Positions 44,401 through 53,292 of a DNA stretch of 64,000 nucleotides are shown in pieces. The position numbers were made by a program, and so were the translations under genes. Source of the DNA: Algibacter lectus (GTDB lineage: Bacteria > Bacteroidota > Bacteroidia > Flavobacteriales > Flavobacteriaceae); NCBI RefSeq assembly GCF_900112395.1, contig NZ_FOLN01000004.1:1-64000 (forward strand). The letters run 5' to 3'. The notes beneath the pieces were generated by a model. It was given only the letters and a program-made list of their open reading frames with translations. It did no database searches and was not told the origin of the DNA. Numbering within the stretch: position 1 is the stretch's first letter; the number at the start of each line of letters is the position of its first letter.

Positions 44401-45642
44401 AGTTCCCGATACTTCAATACCAGATTTAATAGTTGCCACATCTCTAATACTTGCATTTAATTGAGATGTTGGTGCCGACTGAGTTATTTTTGTTGGATCA
44501 AATGCATTATTACTATTTCTAGGAAGAGCGCCTGGCCCGCCAAAAACATTAACTCCAGAATATACTTTATCACTTTCACCTAAATCCTGAAGTGCAACAA
44601 TATTTCTAACATTATCTGTTCTATTACTTCTGTTAGTAATCCAAACTTCAATTCTAGTAATTTGTAAACCTCTAGTATCTAAATACGGGTAAGTTTTTAA
44701 TGCCTTATCGTAATTATCTCTAAAATACTGCGCTAAGAAAAAGTGTCTATTCTCATCGTAATCTCTAATGAACAACTCGAAATCTTCTAGCGTTCCACCA
44801 CTTTGAGCTACAACGGTATTAGACTCAGAACGCTGCTCGGAAAACACACCCGTAATGGTAGTTTTACCAAATTGCAATTGTGCTTTTACACCAAATAAAC
44901 TTTGCGCTCCCGTTATTAAAGAACTGTTTAACGGCATACTTACATTACCAACTTCTATTTTTTGAAGGATATCATCCTCGGTTGGTGTGTACTCTAATTT
45001 TATAAGATTTTGAAAATCGAAAGTAGATTGTGTATCATAATTTGCATTTATTTGAAGACGTGTTCCCACTTTCCCTAATAAACTTAAACTGATACGTTGA
45101 TCAAAATCGAACGTGAAATTACTTCTATTTCTTGGTGAAAACGATGGGTTATCTTGTTTTGAGAATAAAACACCCAAATCCATTTCTACAGAACCTTGCG
45201 GAATAACCTCAATGGTACTACCTCCAAAAATAGATTCAAAAAAATCGGATTTCACATAAAACTCTGGTAATAAGTTTTTTTGAGCTTCGTCTGCTCCTTC
45301 TTTTTTACCAGAAAAGGCATCGACCTTTTCTTTATAATAACTACTTAAATTTTGTTTTGAAACCAAAGCATAATACTCCTTTGGTGTTAAAATTACAGGA
45401 TAATTAATATTGAACTGCCCTATTTTTTCGGTGTAAATATACCTATCGGTTAAAGCATCATAAGTATATTTAGACTCAATACTATTTGGTCTCGATGTTT
45501 TTATTTCACCTTGCTGATACCCTTTTTTTACAGAATCTTGCTCTTTTTCTTGTCCCCAAGATATTACTGAAAAACACAGCATGGCCAATAAAAAAGCCAC
45601 GTGTTTTATTGATTTATAAAAATAGAGGTTAGTTCTTCTCAA
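38413..45642 (-). CDS. sprA: Type IX secretion outer-membrane translocon SprA (Sov)
   Basis: A 2409-residue giant outer-membrane protein with a signal peptide ending VISWGQ. SprA forms the very large barrel through which type IX cargo crosses the outer membrane, and is required for gliding in motile relatives. Typical blocks include the N-terminal LTPKEYYALVSKQNLSSYYK, EVIPQGSVEMDLGVLFSKQD and GKVGTRLQINANYDTQSTFD, and a C-terminus ending FTIRYNFGN. The only suitable start is TTG at 45640-45642, six bases after the ruvA stop, because the first internal ATG falls within the signal peptide. The ruvA-sprA junction suggests one transcript. The LTD protein of this window is a likely client. Confidence 0.95.
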   Translation of the reverse strand: MRRTNLYFYKSIKHVAFLLAMLCFSVISWGQEKEQDSVKKGYQQGEIKTSRPNSIESKYTYDALTDRYIYTEKIGQFNINYPVILTPKEYYALVSKQNLSSYYKEKVDAFSGKKEGADEAQKNLLPEFYVKSDFFESIFGGSTIEVIPQGSVEMDLGVLFSKQDNPSFSPRNRSNFTFDFDQRISLSLLGKVGTRLQINANYDTQSTFDFQNLIKLEYTPTEDDILQKIEVGNVSMPLNSSLITGAQSLFGVKAQLQFGKTTITGVFSEQRSESNTVVAQSGGTLEDFELFIRDYDENRHFFLAQYFRDNYDKALKTYPYLDTRGLQITRIEVWITNRSNRTDNVRNIVALQDLGESDKVYSGVNVFGGPGALPRNSNNAFDPTKITQSAPTSQLNASIRDVATIKSGIEVSGTNEGFDYSTLENARKLTEGSEYSLNTELGYISLNQRLNSDEVLAVAFQYTIGGEVYQVGEFANDGVSATDVTTNTSGDVTQVVNSNLVVKLLKSSITNVDLPIWDLMMKNIYDTGAYNLSSEDFKLNIFYNEASPLNYITPVGTTDFPDPLPGEKPLNEQPLLRVFNLDKLNYNNDPQTSGDGFFDFVEGITVLSQNGQIIFPNAEPFGEYLFDVLGGGDYENDASYNENQEKYVYDVLYKSTKTKALDENEKNKFKLKGRYKSSGGDGISIGGFNLSPGSVRVTAGGRVLVEGIDYTVNYQLGQVQILDESLKASNTPIEVSTENNAVFGQQTKRFTGINVEHKFNENFVLGGTFLNLNERPITQKANYGTEPINNTIVGFNGNYATQVPFLTRLVNKLPNIDTDAESNFSVRGEVAYLLPGSPSGTNLNGEATSYIDDFEGSQNSIDLRSQQSWFLSSRPVGLNTPTNGNEDDNGIQNGYQRAMLNWYSIDPIFYTSQRPDDITDEDMSSLYTSRVFINELFPDRDLVQGQNSVIYTLDLAYYPQERGPYNYDPAAADGIDSVEARDSWAGITRQLTSTDFEQQNVEYIEFWLQDPFQENQTNPGGKLVFNLGNISEDIIKDGRKLYENGLPDDGNIDLLQKTAWGTVVPQNQSLIYAFDSTGDERTNQDVGYDGYPDSGETPVIADDPELTAIYSNYSGLDDPANDNYEYFLNAEGDIFDRYKKYNGVEGNTPDTFSDTDRGANTQPDVEDINRDNTMNTIDSYYEYELDIQPQYLPKSSTEFDNISDANPLKEYLRDFKEQPRALPNGESVNVRWYQIRIPVEGNDRVAVGGISDLRSVRFSRIYLKDFVQPTIFRFGTLDLVRSDWRRYAQTLNDDIPYDSSVDFSVEIIGTIENDGSYERPPGIEPEELYNNNTVVEQNEQSLVLKACDLEAEDSRAVYKNVSFDMRQYKRLRMFMHADDDDSGNLDDEELVGFIRMGNDLTENYYQIEIPLQVSQSTTREGLWPTANEINIPIEILGKVKAQGISDSSLANEDPTFYDVIGDDIRIVSDEFSGYTLGQHRVGIKGNPNFGDIRTLMVGVKNISRDKGDVCGAVWFNEMRLSDMDNEGGWAAVVSMDTNLADFASISATGSQSTSGFGAIEQGPSQRSLEDVKQYDVVTNVNVGQLLPKKWGIQIPFNYGQSEELITPKYDQFYEDLTLDSRLDAAETEVDKDKIKKQSEDYTKRQSINLIGVRKNRTGDAKPRFYDVENVTLNYSYNKVEHRDFEIENSVSKTVRVGANYAHNFNPVTIQPFKKNDSLFTGKYWKILKDFNLNLLPSSFTINTDLNRQFNRQKFRDADLSGGSNIEIEELFRRNYTFDFQYTVNYNLTESLQFNFTASNNNIVRNYFQDNIINGEQDPTLDVWDGFLDFGDPNRQMQNLGLTYQLPINKIPTFSFVNATYQYTGNFQWQKGSDLYGSLELDGETYDLGNTIQNANTHNINTSLDMNKLYKYIGLVKKPIRRVRTRTTGPPTSKSSAKDKKQPKVKSQSTTKLLNAGIDILTSVKRVQFNYSENNGTYLPGYTQTPGFLGTLKPTFGYTFGSQADIRSLAARNGWLTLYQDFNQQFTSTNTKQLDVSASLEPVKDLKIDIVGNRTYYKNFTENYRVDVNNDNQYVGLTPNTFGNFNISTLLIKTAFSKSDETVSDAFNDFRSNRLIIARRLATQNGADVNDLDDDGYPKGFGKNSQNVLLPAFLAAYTGTDANKVNTSAFRDVPIPNWDLKYSGFMKMAWFKKRFKRFSLTHGYRSTYTINQFQTNLDYNEVDFSQPYDDQPDDTKDQSGNYKNERLFSNINLTEMFSPLVRIDMEMKNSVKILAEIKKDRLLSLSFDNNLMTEIIGNEFILGLGYRIKDLRIRSNLAGPQKRIVSDLNMKADISIRDNKTIIRYLDLENNQVTSGQTIWGLKYSADYAFSKNLTGIFYFDYSFSEYAISTAFPLTTIRSGFTIRYNFGN

Positions 45643-45648
45643 AATGTA

Positions 45649-46230
45649 CTATAATTTTTTTAGAGCTTGTTTTATAATAGACTCTACCGATGCATCGGGT
45701 TCGGCCATTACAATTTTTTCCACAACACGTTCGGCTTGTTTTTTAACAAAGCCAAGCACTTCTAAAGCTGATAACGCTTCATCCTTATTGGTATTGCCTT
45801 GAGAAACAGAAACTTCATCTATATCATAAATTTTCAATACTTTGTCTTTTAAATCGAGTATAACACGCTGTGCTGTTTTAGCTCCAATACCCTTTATAGA
45901 TTGAATAAGTGCCACATCGCCAGTTGCAATACCTTCGCGCACCTGCTTTGGTGTTAATGAAGACAACATAGTACGTGCAATACTTGCTCCAATACCACTA
46001 ACAGATAATAACAATCTAAACATTTCTCGTTCGGCCACCGATGAAAACCCATACAATGTATGCGAATCCTCTTTAACCTGAAGATGCGTAAACAATTTTA
46101 ATTGTTCCGCATCTGGTATATTTGAAAATGTGTGTAACGATATATTTAACATATAACCAACACCGTTGCAGTCTATTACAACATGCGTTGGATTTTTTTC
46201 TACTAATTTACCTTGAATGTGTGTTATCAT
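45649..46230 (-). CDS. ruvA: Holliday junction branch migration protein RuvA
   Basis: A 193-residue DNA-junction binding protein. The N-terminal OB-fold starts MITHIQGKLVEKNPTHVVID. Helix-hairpin-helix motifs are SGIGASIARTML and IKGIGAKTAQRVILDLKDKV in the middle, and the C-terminal RuvB-contacting domain is at about 145-193 (KDEALSALEVLGFVKKQAER). A RuvA tetramer loads RuvB rings on Holliday junctions; ruvB is also in this window but 6 kb away. It lies between the malic enzyme gene (34 bp) and sprA (6 bp), a gene order I recall as common in flavobacteria. Confidence 0.96.
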   Translation of the reverse strand: MITHIQGKLVEKNPTHVVIDCNGVGYMLNISLHTFSNIPDAEQLKLFTHLQVKEDSHTLYGFSSVAEREMFRLLLSVSGIGASIARTMLSSLTPKQVREGIATGDVALIQSIKGIGAKTAQRVILDLKDKVLKIYDIDEVSVSQGNTNKDEALSALEVLGFVKKQAERVVEKIVMAEPDASVESIIKQALKKL

Positions 46231-46264
46231 AACCGGTTATTGGTCCCTTCCAAATGTAATAAAA

Positions 46265-48562
46265 TTATTTTAGCTCGGCATGTTCTACTTCCCACTTCTC
46301 TTTATGTTGAGCGTCAATTACAGCAATAGCAGCCATATTTACAATCTCGTCAACATTGGCACCAAGCTGAAGAATATGCACTGGTTTACGCATCCCCATC
46401 ATGATTGGCCCGATAGACTCAGCTTCATTTAGTTCTTTCAATAACTTATAAGTAATATTGGCTGAATCTAAATTCGGAAAAATTAAAGTGTTTACTTTTT
46501 TACCTACTAATTTAGAGAACGGAAACTTTTCACGAAGCATTTCATCGTTTAAAGCAAAATCTGTTTGTAACTCACCATCAACAATCATTTCCGGATAATG
46601 TCTATGTAAAAAAGATACTGCTTCTCTTACTTTTGAAGCACGATCGTTTATAGACGAACCAAAATTTGAATAAGACACCATAGCCATTACAGGTTCTAAA
46701 CCAAACATTTGAACTACTTTTGAGGTCATTTGAGTAATTTTAGCCAAATCTTTAGCCGTCGGATCGATGTTTATTGAGGTATCACTTAAAAACAGAGGAC
46801 CACGTTTCGTCATCATTAAGTTGGTAGTTGCAGCACGTGAAATACCTTTTGCTAAACCAATTAATTCCAACATCGGTTTTACAACTGTTGGGTAGTTTCT
46901 AGAATATCCAGAAATTAATCCGTCGGCATCACCTTCGTTCACCATCATGGCAGCAAAATAATTACGCTCACGCATTAAACGTTGTGCAGAATAATATGTT
47001 ACACCTCGACGTTTGCGTTGCTCCCAATATACTTTTGCGTATTTATTTTTACGCTCGTTTTCTTCTTCTTCTTTTGGATCTACAATTAAAATATCGGCAT
47101 CAAACTCAATATCTTTCATTAAAGATAAAATGGTTTCTTTTCTTCCTAATAAAATAGGAATAGCAATACCTTCATCATGTACAATTTGTGCTGCTTTTAA
47201 AACATCTAATTGATCAGCTTCTGCAAAAACAATACGTTTTGGCGCTAATTTAGCTCTGTTTAATAACAAGCGAACCAATTTATTATCAGACCCTAAGCGT
47301 TGTAATAAACTATCTTTATAACGTTCCCAATCTGTAATAGGTTGTTTTGCAACACCACTTTCCATAGCCGCTTTTGCAACTGCTGGTGGTACTTCTGCAA
47401 TTAAACGTGGATCGAATGGTTTTGGAATAATATAGTTTTTCCCAAAAGTTAAACGGGTTTCACCGTAAGCAATATTTACTTGTTCTGGCACTGGTTCTTT
47501 AGCCAATTTAGCTAAAGCTCTTACCGCTGCCATTTTCATGGCTTCGTTAATTTTAGTTGCGCGCACATCTAAAGCGCCTCTAAAAATAAAAGGAAAACCA
47601 AGTACGTTATTAACCTGGTTAGGATGATCGCTACGACCAGTAGCCATTATAATATCTTTTCTAGTATCTACGGCTAATTGGTATTTTATTTCCGGATTAG
47701 GGTTTGCCATGGCAAAAACAATCGGGTTTTCAGCCATTACCAATAGCATCTCTGGCGTTACAATATCTGCCATAGATAAACCGATAAACACATCGGCATT
47801 TTCCATAGCCTCTAGTAAAGTATCAATTTTTCTGTGCGTTGCAAATTCTGCTTTTTCATCAGAAAGGACTTCTCTATCGTCACGAATAACACCTTTACTA
47901 TCTAGCATTACCATGTTTTCGCGTTTTGCACCACAAGCCTGGTACAAACGTGAACATGAAATAGCTGCTGCTCCGGCACCACTAATTACTATTTTAACTT
48001 CTTCTAGCTTTTTTCCAGCAATTTCAACTGCATTTAATAAGGCTGCTGCCGAAATGATTGCTGTTCCGTGCTGATCATCGTGCATTACAGGAATATCTAA
48101 CTCTTCCTTTAAACGACGTTCAATCTCAAAAGCTTCAGGAGCTTTTATATCTTCAAGGTTAATACCACCAAATGTAGGCGCTATCTTTTTAACTGTTTCA
48201 ATAAATTCATCGACATTTTCTGTGTCAACTTCAATATCGAATACATCGATATCTGCAAAAATTTTGAATAATAAACCTTTACCTTCCATTACGGGTTTCG
48301 AGGCTTCAGGACCAATGTTTCCTAATCCTAAAACGGCCGTTCCGTTAGATATTACGGCAACTAAATTCCCTTTAGCTGTATATTTATAAGCTGCTTCTTT
48401 ATCTTTTTCAATTTCTAGACATGGTGCAGCAACTCCCGGCGAATAGGCTAAAGACAAATCGCGTTGGGTGGCGTATTTTTTAGTTGGAACAACTGCTATT
48501 TTACCTGGTGTTGGTTTTGCGTGATAAATAAGGGCTTCTCTACGCTTGCTTTCTTCACTCAT
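46265..48562 (-). CDS. maeB: NADP-dependent malic enzyme with phosphotransacetylase-like domain
   Basis: A 765-residue fusion. The first 430 residues are a malic enzyme (TQRDLSLAYSPGVAAPCLEI, FGGINLEDIKAPEAFEIERR, VMHDDQHGTAI, and the Rossmann motif VISGAGAAAIS). The last 330 resemble phosphotransacetylase (RIVFAEADQLDVLKAAQIVH, GLISGYSRNYPTVVKPMLEL, LFLSDTSINIDPTAKDLAKI). It decarboxylates malate to pyruvate with NADP; the second domain is usually regulatory, not an active acetyltransferase. Length is typical of MaeB. A TATATTTG -7 element (CAAATATA on the plus strand, 48663-48670) lies about 100 bp upstream. Confidence 0.95.
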   Translation of the reverse strand: MSEESKRREALIYHAKPTPGKIAVVPTKKYATQRDLSLAYSPGVAAPCLEIEKDKEAAYKYTAKGNLVAVISNGTAVLGLGNIGPEASKPVMEGKGLLFKIFADIDVFDIEVDTENVDEFIETVKKIAPTFGGINLEDIKAPEAFEIERRLKEELDIPVMHDDQHGTAIISAAALLNAVEIAGKKLEEVKIVISGAGAAAISCSRLYQACGAKRENMVMLDSKGVIRDDREVLSDEKAEFATHRKIDTLLEAMENADVFIGLSMADIVTPEMLLVMAENPIVFAMANPNPEIKYQLAVDTRKDIIMATGRSDHPNQVNNVLGFPFIFRGALDVRATKINEAMKMAAVRALAKLAKEPVPEQVNIAYGETRLTFGKNYIIPKPFDPRLIAEVPPAVAKAAMESGVAKQPITDWERYKDSLLQRLGSDNKLVRLLLNRAKLAPKRIVFAEADQLDVLKAAQIVHDEGIAIPILLGRKETILSLMKDIEFDADILIVDPKEEEENERKNKYAKVYWEQRKRRGVTYYSAQRLMRERNYFAAMMVNEGDADGLISGYSRNYPTVVKPMLELIGLAKGISRAATTNLMMTKRGPLFLSDTSINIDPTAKDLAKITQMTSKVVQMFGLEPVMAMVSYSNFGSSINDRASKVREAVSFLHRHYPEMIVDGELQTDFALNDEMLREKFPFSKLVGKKVNTLIFPNLDSANITYKLLKELNEAESIGPIMMGMRKPVHILQLGANVDEIVNMAAIAVIDAQHKEKWEVEHAELK

Positions 48563-48662
48563 ATAGATGGATATTTTATTTATTGTTAGCCTTTTAAGGT
48601 TTAAAACTACTCGGTTTTAGATGATGTATTTTAATAACTTAAAAGGATTTGCTTCTAACTTA

Positions 48663-48670
48663 CAAATATA
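48663..48670 (-). promoter_or_regulatory. Candidate -7 element of maeB-ruvA-sprA
   Basis: CAAATATA on the plus strand is TATATTTG on the minus strand. The nearest CAAA for a -33 element is only 14 bp away, so the call is moderate at best. Confidence 0.4.
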
Positions 48671-48763
48671 ATAATACTACCAAGCAAACTGCTATTCTTT
48701 TAAAAAATTGATTTTTATTTTACTCTTGCTATTTAATCTTCTTTTAAGTTAATTACAAAAAAC

Positions 48764-48805
48764 AAAAAAGCCTTAGTTATCAACTAGTGACAACTAAGGC
48801 TTTTT
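48764..48805 (-). terminator. Strong terminator after DUF6503-type gene
   Basis: AAAAAGCCTTAGTT (48765-48778) pairs with AACTAAGGCTTTTT (48792-48805), extended inward by TCA and TGA. It lies 19 bp past the stop at 48825 and has T-runs on both strands. Confidence 0.9.
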
Positions 48806-48824
48806 AATATTATTTATTGTTCAA

Positions 48825-49730
48825 TTATTTATTCAATACTTCTGCACCTTCTGGCTTAGAAAAGAAATTATCTTCTACAGTTGGAGAAAAACTAATATCA
48901 CTAACATCTATTTTAGTGATATACTCACCTAATCCATCTTTATCTGTTGTAGACCAGTATGTCTTAAACCCAGTTGCAAACACAATACCATCAACAGTGG
49001 TAGTACCTTGAGATACTGTAATTTTCTCTGGCGCATGCCCTCCGTTTGGAAAATACTGCGGATAAGACACAATATATTTAAAAGCATCTACCAAGTTTGT
49101 TTCTGCATTTATATACAAAATATAATAATCATCTGGTGCTGCGCCAATACCAGCATCGTAAGTTGCTTTTAAAATTTTTTGAGTAGCGCCCTTAAATTCT
49201 TGCTCTGGTAATAATTCAAGATTTACACCTTCACCATCTAAAACAAATGGCTGACCAGAAAAATATAATGGTGTTAAAGCCCAAAACTGAGTATCGTAAG
49301 CAAATGAAGTACTGTCCTTAGCCTTTAACCAAGCTTCTTCACCATCCCAACCATAGATAGATGTTGGATCTTCAATGCTATTATGCCTTGCTTTATTGCT
49401 CCAAGTATCAATGGTTTGATAAGAATCTCTAATACCTTTACCATTCAATGGTTGGTAATTAAAACGAAATGAAAGGTATCCATTTGAAAACCATTTATCC
49501 AATCCGCCATGAGCTTCCATAGCGCTCCAAAGTACTTTACCTGCTTCTGTAGCATTAAGTTTTTTATGTGCAGCTTCTACTCTTTTTTCTATCCAAGAGG
49601 CTGGAATATCATATTTCGCTTCGGCACTTTCAACCTCTGGGTTAGCAACAGCTTCTACTTTTTTTGTTTGCTTACATGCAACCATGGTTAATACTAAAAA
49701 TAAACCTAGAAGTTTATAAGATGTTCTCAT
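48825..49730 (-). CDS. DUF6503-type lipoprotein of unknown function
   Basis: A 301-residue lipoprotein with lipobox LTMVAC at Cys19. The mature part begins with a charged linker and then reads WIEKRVEAAHKKLNATEAGK, AMEAHGGLDKWFSNGYLSFR and WDGEEAWLKAKDSTSF. The pattern suggests a large beta-sheet lipid- or ligand-binding fold like those of LolA-type proteins, and matches what I recall of the flavobacterial DUF6503 family; no function is known. It is a single-gene unit with a terminator downstream. The product should sit in the periplasm, anchored to a membrane. Confidence 0.65.
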   Translation of the reverse strand: MRTSYKLLGLFLVLTMVACKQTKKVEAVANPEVESAEAKYDIPASWIEKRVEAAHKKLNATEAGKVLWSAMEAHGGLDKWFSNGYLSFRFNYQPLNGKGIRDSYQTIDTWSNKARHNSIEDPTSIYGWDGEEAWLKAKDSTSFAYDTQFWALTPLYFSGQPFVLDGEGVNLELLPEQEFKGATQKILKATYDAGIGAAPDDYYILYINAETNLVDAFKYIVSYPQYFPNGGHAPEKITVSQGTTTVDGIVFATGFKTYWSTTDKDGLGEYITKIDVSDISFSPTVEDNFFSKPEGAEVLNK

Positions 49731-49829
49731 TTTATTATTTTCTTTTATTGATTAATCTGTTTTAGTCGGGACTAATTCCCCAACATTTCAAAAAAATATT
49801 ATTTCTTTAGAAAATATTAAAGGCTGTTA

Positions 49830-51032
49830 CTATTTCTTTATCGAAAAATTAAATGTGGCTCCTTGTCCCAATTCCGAAGTTACACTTATTTTTCCGCCTA
49901 ATTTTTCAACTATTTTTTTTACTGTAGCTAAGCCGATACCGTGCCCTACTTGACCAAATTTATCCTGATTGGCAACCTTTGTAAATAATTTGAAAATTTT
50001 AGTTTGATCACTAAAGTCAATGCCCGGACCATTATCTTTTATATAAAACTTATAATGTGTATTGCTCTCCTGTGCATTTATTTCAATAAGCACATCTTCT
50101 TTATCACTGTACTTAATAGCATTACTTACCAAATTCATTAGAATATGATGAATAGCCGTTTTATTAACACGCACAGTCTCTAAAGAAGACTTTAAAACCA
50201 TTTTCACATGATGATCCGAATTAAATAGTTGAGCAATTTCGGTGGTCAATTCTTGTAAATCAATGGTAGCTTTACCTTCTTTCAAAAGTCCATCACTTCT
50301 ACTATAACTAAGTAATCCGTCAACTAAATCTCGAAGACTATCTGCAGAACTCATAATTAACTCTAAAAGTTTTAAACCTTCTGCGTCAATATCTAATTTA
50401 TAATCTGTAATAAATATTTCTGCTAAACTAGAGATATTAATTAAAGGTGATTTTAAATCGTGAGCCGCAATGTATGCAAAACGCTCTAATTCATGATTTT
50501 TCTCTTCTAAATCTGTTAGTGTTTTCTCTAATAAAAATTTGTTTTTACGCAGTTCTAACAAATTCATAACCTGATTTGACAGCGCAGACAAAGACTTTAT
50601 TTGTCCTTCATTTAAAACATTTGGCTTATGATCCATAACACACAAAGTCCCCAATGGCAATCCATTTTTACTTGTAAGTTGTGCACCAGCATAAAAAATA
50701 GCATTAGAATCTCCTGTTACAAGCGGATTATCATGAAAACGAAAATCTTCTCGTGTATCGGGAACAATAAAAACACCATCGGTATTATTTATAGCGTGAG
50801 CACAAAAGGATTGTTCTTTTGGAGTTTCGGTAATATCTACACCATGGTGCGATTTAAACCATTGGCGTTTATTATCCAATAGACTAATTAAAGCAATTGG
50901 GGTACCGCATATTTCGGCAGCAATAGCCGTAATATTATCATAATCTGTTTCTGGAAGCGTATCTAGTATGTTATAAGACTCCAGATTTTTAAGCCTTTCA
51001 GCTTCATTTTCTGGTATATCTGGGGTAACCAT
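49830..51032 (-). CDS. GAF-domain sensor histidine kinase
   Basis: A 400-residue cytoplasmic kinase without membrane segments. A GAF sensor domain covers residues about 20-165 (ITAIAAEICGTPIALISLLD, KEQSFCAHAI, GLPLGTLCVMD). A short coiled linker leads to the HisKA domain with phospho-acceptor His191 (FAYIAAHDLKSPL). The ATPase domain has the N box HHILMNLVSNAIKYS, the G1 box IKDNGPGIDF and the G2 box GHGIGLATVKKIVEKLGG. No response regulator is encoded nearby, so its partner and signal are unknown. The GAF type often senses small molecules or redox state. Confidence 0.92.
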   Translation of the reverse strand: MVTPDIPENEAERLKNLESYNILDTLPETDYDNITAIAAEICGTPIALISLLDNKRQWFKSHHGVDITETPKEQSFCAHAINNTDGVFIVPDTREDFRFHDNPLVTGDSNAIFYAGAQLTSKNGLPLGTLCVMDHKPNVLNEGQIKSLSALSNQVMNLLELRKNKFLLEKTLTDLEEKNHELERFAYIAAHDLKSPLINISSLAEIFITDYKLDIDAEGLKLLELIMSSADSLRDLVDGLLSYSRSDGLLKEGKATIDLQELTTEIAQLFNSDHHVKMVLKSSLETVRVNKTAIHHILMNLVSNAIKYSDKEDVLIEINAQESNTHYKFYIKDNGPGIDFSDQTKIFKLFTKVANQDKFGQVGHGIGLATVKKIVEKLGGKISVTSELGQGATFNFSIKK

Positions 51033-51130
51033 AATAATTAAATTTAAGATTATAGCAAATTACTTCATATCAACGAAATAATCCCACAATAAATTGTTAA
51101 ATTTAACTACACAAATAAACCCAACACATT

Positions 51131-51154
51131 AAAAGCCTTCTATTTACGAAGCCT
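51131..51154 (-). terminator. Weak terminator after ruvB-queG
   Basis: On the minus strand AGGCTTC pairs with GAAGGCT in six of seven positions around a 7-nt loop, followed by TTTT. It lies about 40 bp after the queG stop. Confidence 0.4.
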
Positions 51155-51192
51155 AAAAAGCATATATAATGTGAGTTACCTCTCCCTAAAAG

Positions 51193-52113
51193 TTACTTTA
51201 AAAAATTGATATTTCTTTTTAAACCAGCAAATTTAGTCCGTTTAACTGCAGATTTTTGAAACACTTTTTTGAAAGTATCTTCAGTAATTTCTTCCCAATC
51301 TTTTTTAGTCATTGAAAGTAATTCGGGATGCGGATTAAATAACGGCTCACTATGTGCTTTAGAAAATCGATTCCATGGGCAAACATCTTGACAAACATCG
51401 CAACCAAACATCCAATCGTCCATTTTGCCCTTAAAGGAAGGAGGAAGGTTTTCTTTTAACTCAATGGTTAAATAAGAAATGCATTTACTACCATCTACAA
51501 CGTATGGTTCCACAATAGCTTCGGTAGGGCAAGCATCAATGCAAGCCGTGCAACTACCACAATGGTCAGTAGTAGCAGAATCGTACTCCAACTCTAAATC
51601 AATAATAAGTTCGGCTATAAAATAGAATGAGCCCACTTTCTGTGTTATTAAATTACTATGCTTCCCTACCCAACCTAAACCAGACTTAGCGGCCCAAGCT
51701 TTATCTAAAACAGGTGCAGAGTCTACAAATGCTCTACCACTAACCTCGCCAATTTCATCTTGAATAAAATGTAACAGGTGTTTCAATTTATCCTTTATGA
51801 TATGATGATAATCATGTCCGTAAGCATACTTACTTAATTTAGGTGCGCTAGTATCTTGTTGAACTTCCGAAGGAAAATAATTTAATAATAGCGACACCAC
51901 ACTCTTAGAATCTTCCACCAATAAAGTTGGATTTAAGCGCTTATCAAAGTGATTTTCCATGTAGCGCATTTGCCCATTCATGTTTTTGTTCAAATAGTTT
52001 TCTAAACGTGGTGCTTCTTCTTCTAAAAATTGAGCTTTGCTTATACCACAAGACAAAAAACCGAGGCGTTTGGCTTCGGTTTTAATTAAAAGGGTATAAT
52101 CTTCTTTGTTCAC
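51193..52113 (-). CDS. queG: Epoxyqueuosine reductase QueG
   Basis: A 306-residue cytoplasmic iron-sulfur, cobalamin-dependent enzyme that reduces epoxyqueuosine to queuosine in tRNA, the last step of that pathway. Two [4Fe-4S] clusters are supplied by Cys185, 188, 191 and 195 ([12 protein letters not shown]) with Cys211, 238, 241 and 245 ([11 protein letters not shown]). Asp131 in [13 protein letters not shown] fits the catalytic acid. The start is a GTG at 52111-52113, 8 bp after ruvB, giving [10 protein letters not shown]; no ATG is available nearby. The product is slightly shorter than versions that carry a C-terminal HEAT repeat. It is co-transcribed with ruvB. Confidence 0.95.
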   Translation of the reverse strand: MNKEDYTLLIKTEAKRLGFLSCGISKAQFLEEEAPRLENYLNKNMNGQMRYMENHFDKRLNPTLLVEDSKSVVSLLLNYFPSEVQQDTSAPKLSKYAYGHDYHHIIKDKLKHLLHFIQDEIGEVSGRAFVDSAPVLDKAWAAKSGLGWVGKHSNLITQKVGSFYFIAELIIDLELEYDSATTDHCGSCTACIDACPTEAIVEPYVVDGSKCISYLTIELKENLPPSFKGKMDDWMFGCDVCQDVCPWNRFSKAHSEPLFNPHPELLSMTKKDWEEITEDTFKKVFQKSAVKRTKFAGLKRNINFLK

Positions 52114-52121
52114 GTTATTTC

Positions 52122-53144
52122 TTAAAAAAGTCCGCCTTTAGTTGGGCCTTTTACACGACCTAAATGTTTATAAGCTTGTTCTGTAACTTCTCTACCACGA
52201 GGCGTACGCATAATAAAACCTTGCTGAATTAGAAAAGGTTCATAAACTTCTTCTATAGTTTCAGAACTTTCACTTACTGCCGTTGCAATTGTAGATATTC
52301 CAACTGGCCCACCTTTAAACTTGTCAATAATGGTAGTAAGTATTTTATTATCCATTTCATCTAGACCATGTGCATCCACATGTAATGCTTCCAAAGCATA
52401 TTTAGCTATAGTGATATCTATACTACCATTTCCCTTTATCTGGGCAAAATCACGAACACGACGTAACAATGCGTTAGCGATTCTAGGTGTACCACGGCTA
52501 CGACCCGCTATTTCAATGGCAGCCTCCATGGAGATTGGAACGTCTAAAATAGTAGCACTTCGTTGTACAATGTTAGTTAGTAAGTCTGTTTTATAATACT
52601 GTAGCCTACTTTGTATTCCAAAACGTGCTCTCATTGGTGCTGTAAGAAGACCTGAGCGCGTTGTAGCTCCAACCAAAGTAAATGGATTTAGATTTATTTG
52701 AACGGAGCGCGCATTAGGCCCAGTTTCAATCATGATATCAATTTTATAATCTTCCATAGCCGAGTATAAATACTCTTCAACTATAGGGCTTAACCTATGG
52801 ATTTCATCTATAAATAAAACGTCACGTTCATCAAGATTGGTAAGCAAGCCTGCCAAATCTCCCGGTTTATCCAATACAGGTCCAGAAGTTATTTTGATTC
52901 CAACGTTTAATTCATTAGCCAAAATATTTGCCAGGGTTGTTTTACCAAGCCCTGGAGGTCCATGAAATAAAGCATGATCTAAAGCTTCACCACGTTGGTT
53001 TGCTGCTTGAACAAATATTTGAAGATTTTCCAAAACCTGATCCTGCCCCGTAAAATCATCAAATGACAAGGGTCTTAATTGTTTTTCAACATCTAATTCT
53101 TCAGGTGAAAAATGCTCGTCGCTAGGATCTAAATTTTCATTCAT
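52122..53144 (-). CDS. ruvB: Holliday junction ATP-dependent helicase RuvB
   Basis: A 340-residue AAA+ motor for branch migration with RuvA. Walker A is GPPGLGKTT (62-70), Walker B is LFIDEIHRL (from about 110), sensor 1 is in [20 protein letters not shown], and [20 protein letters not shown] carries the sensor 2 arginine. The C-terminal winged helix ends [11 protein letters not shown]. Length and sequence are typical. A possible -7 box (CAAATATA on the plus strand, 53201-53208) overlaps the terminator of the oxidase operon upstream. Confidence 0.97.
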   Translation of the reverse strand: MNENLDPSDEHFSPEELDVEKQLRPLSFDDFTGQDQVLENLQIFVQAANQRGEALDHALFHGPPGLGKTTLANILANELNVGIKITSGPVLDKPGDLAGLLTNLDERDVLFIDEIHRLSPIVEEYLYSAMEDYKIDIMIETGPNARSVQINLNPFTLVGATTRSGLLTAPMRARFGIQSRLQYYKTDLLTNIVQRSATILDVPISMEAAIEIAGRSRGTPRIANALLRRVRDFAQIKGNGSIDITIAKYALEALHVDAHGLDEMDNKILTTIIDKFKGGPVGISTIATAVSESSETIEEVYEPFLIQQGFIMRTPRGREVTEQAYKHLGRVKGPTKGGLF

Positions 53145-53203
53145 TAAACAAATATATTTTTAAGCTACTTAAAGCATTCAAACGTGATTAAACTATATAG
53201 CAA

Positions 53204-53249
53204 ATATAAATAAAAAGCCTCTCCAAAATGGAAAGGCCTTTATTTATAT
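53204..53249 (-). terminator. Strong terminator of the act-cta respiratory operon
   Basis: ATATAAATAAA (53204-53214) and TTTATTTATAT (53239-53249) enclose an inner stem of AGCCT and AGGC with TCC and GGA. On the minus strand it lies 44 bp after the subunit I stop. Confidence 0.85.
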
Positions 53250-53292
53250 CAATTTCTCTTGTACGAGATGCCTTTTAACAAGGCCCAAATTA

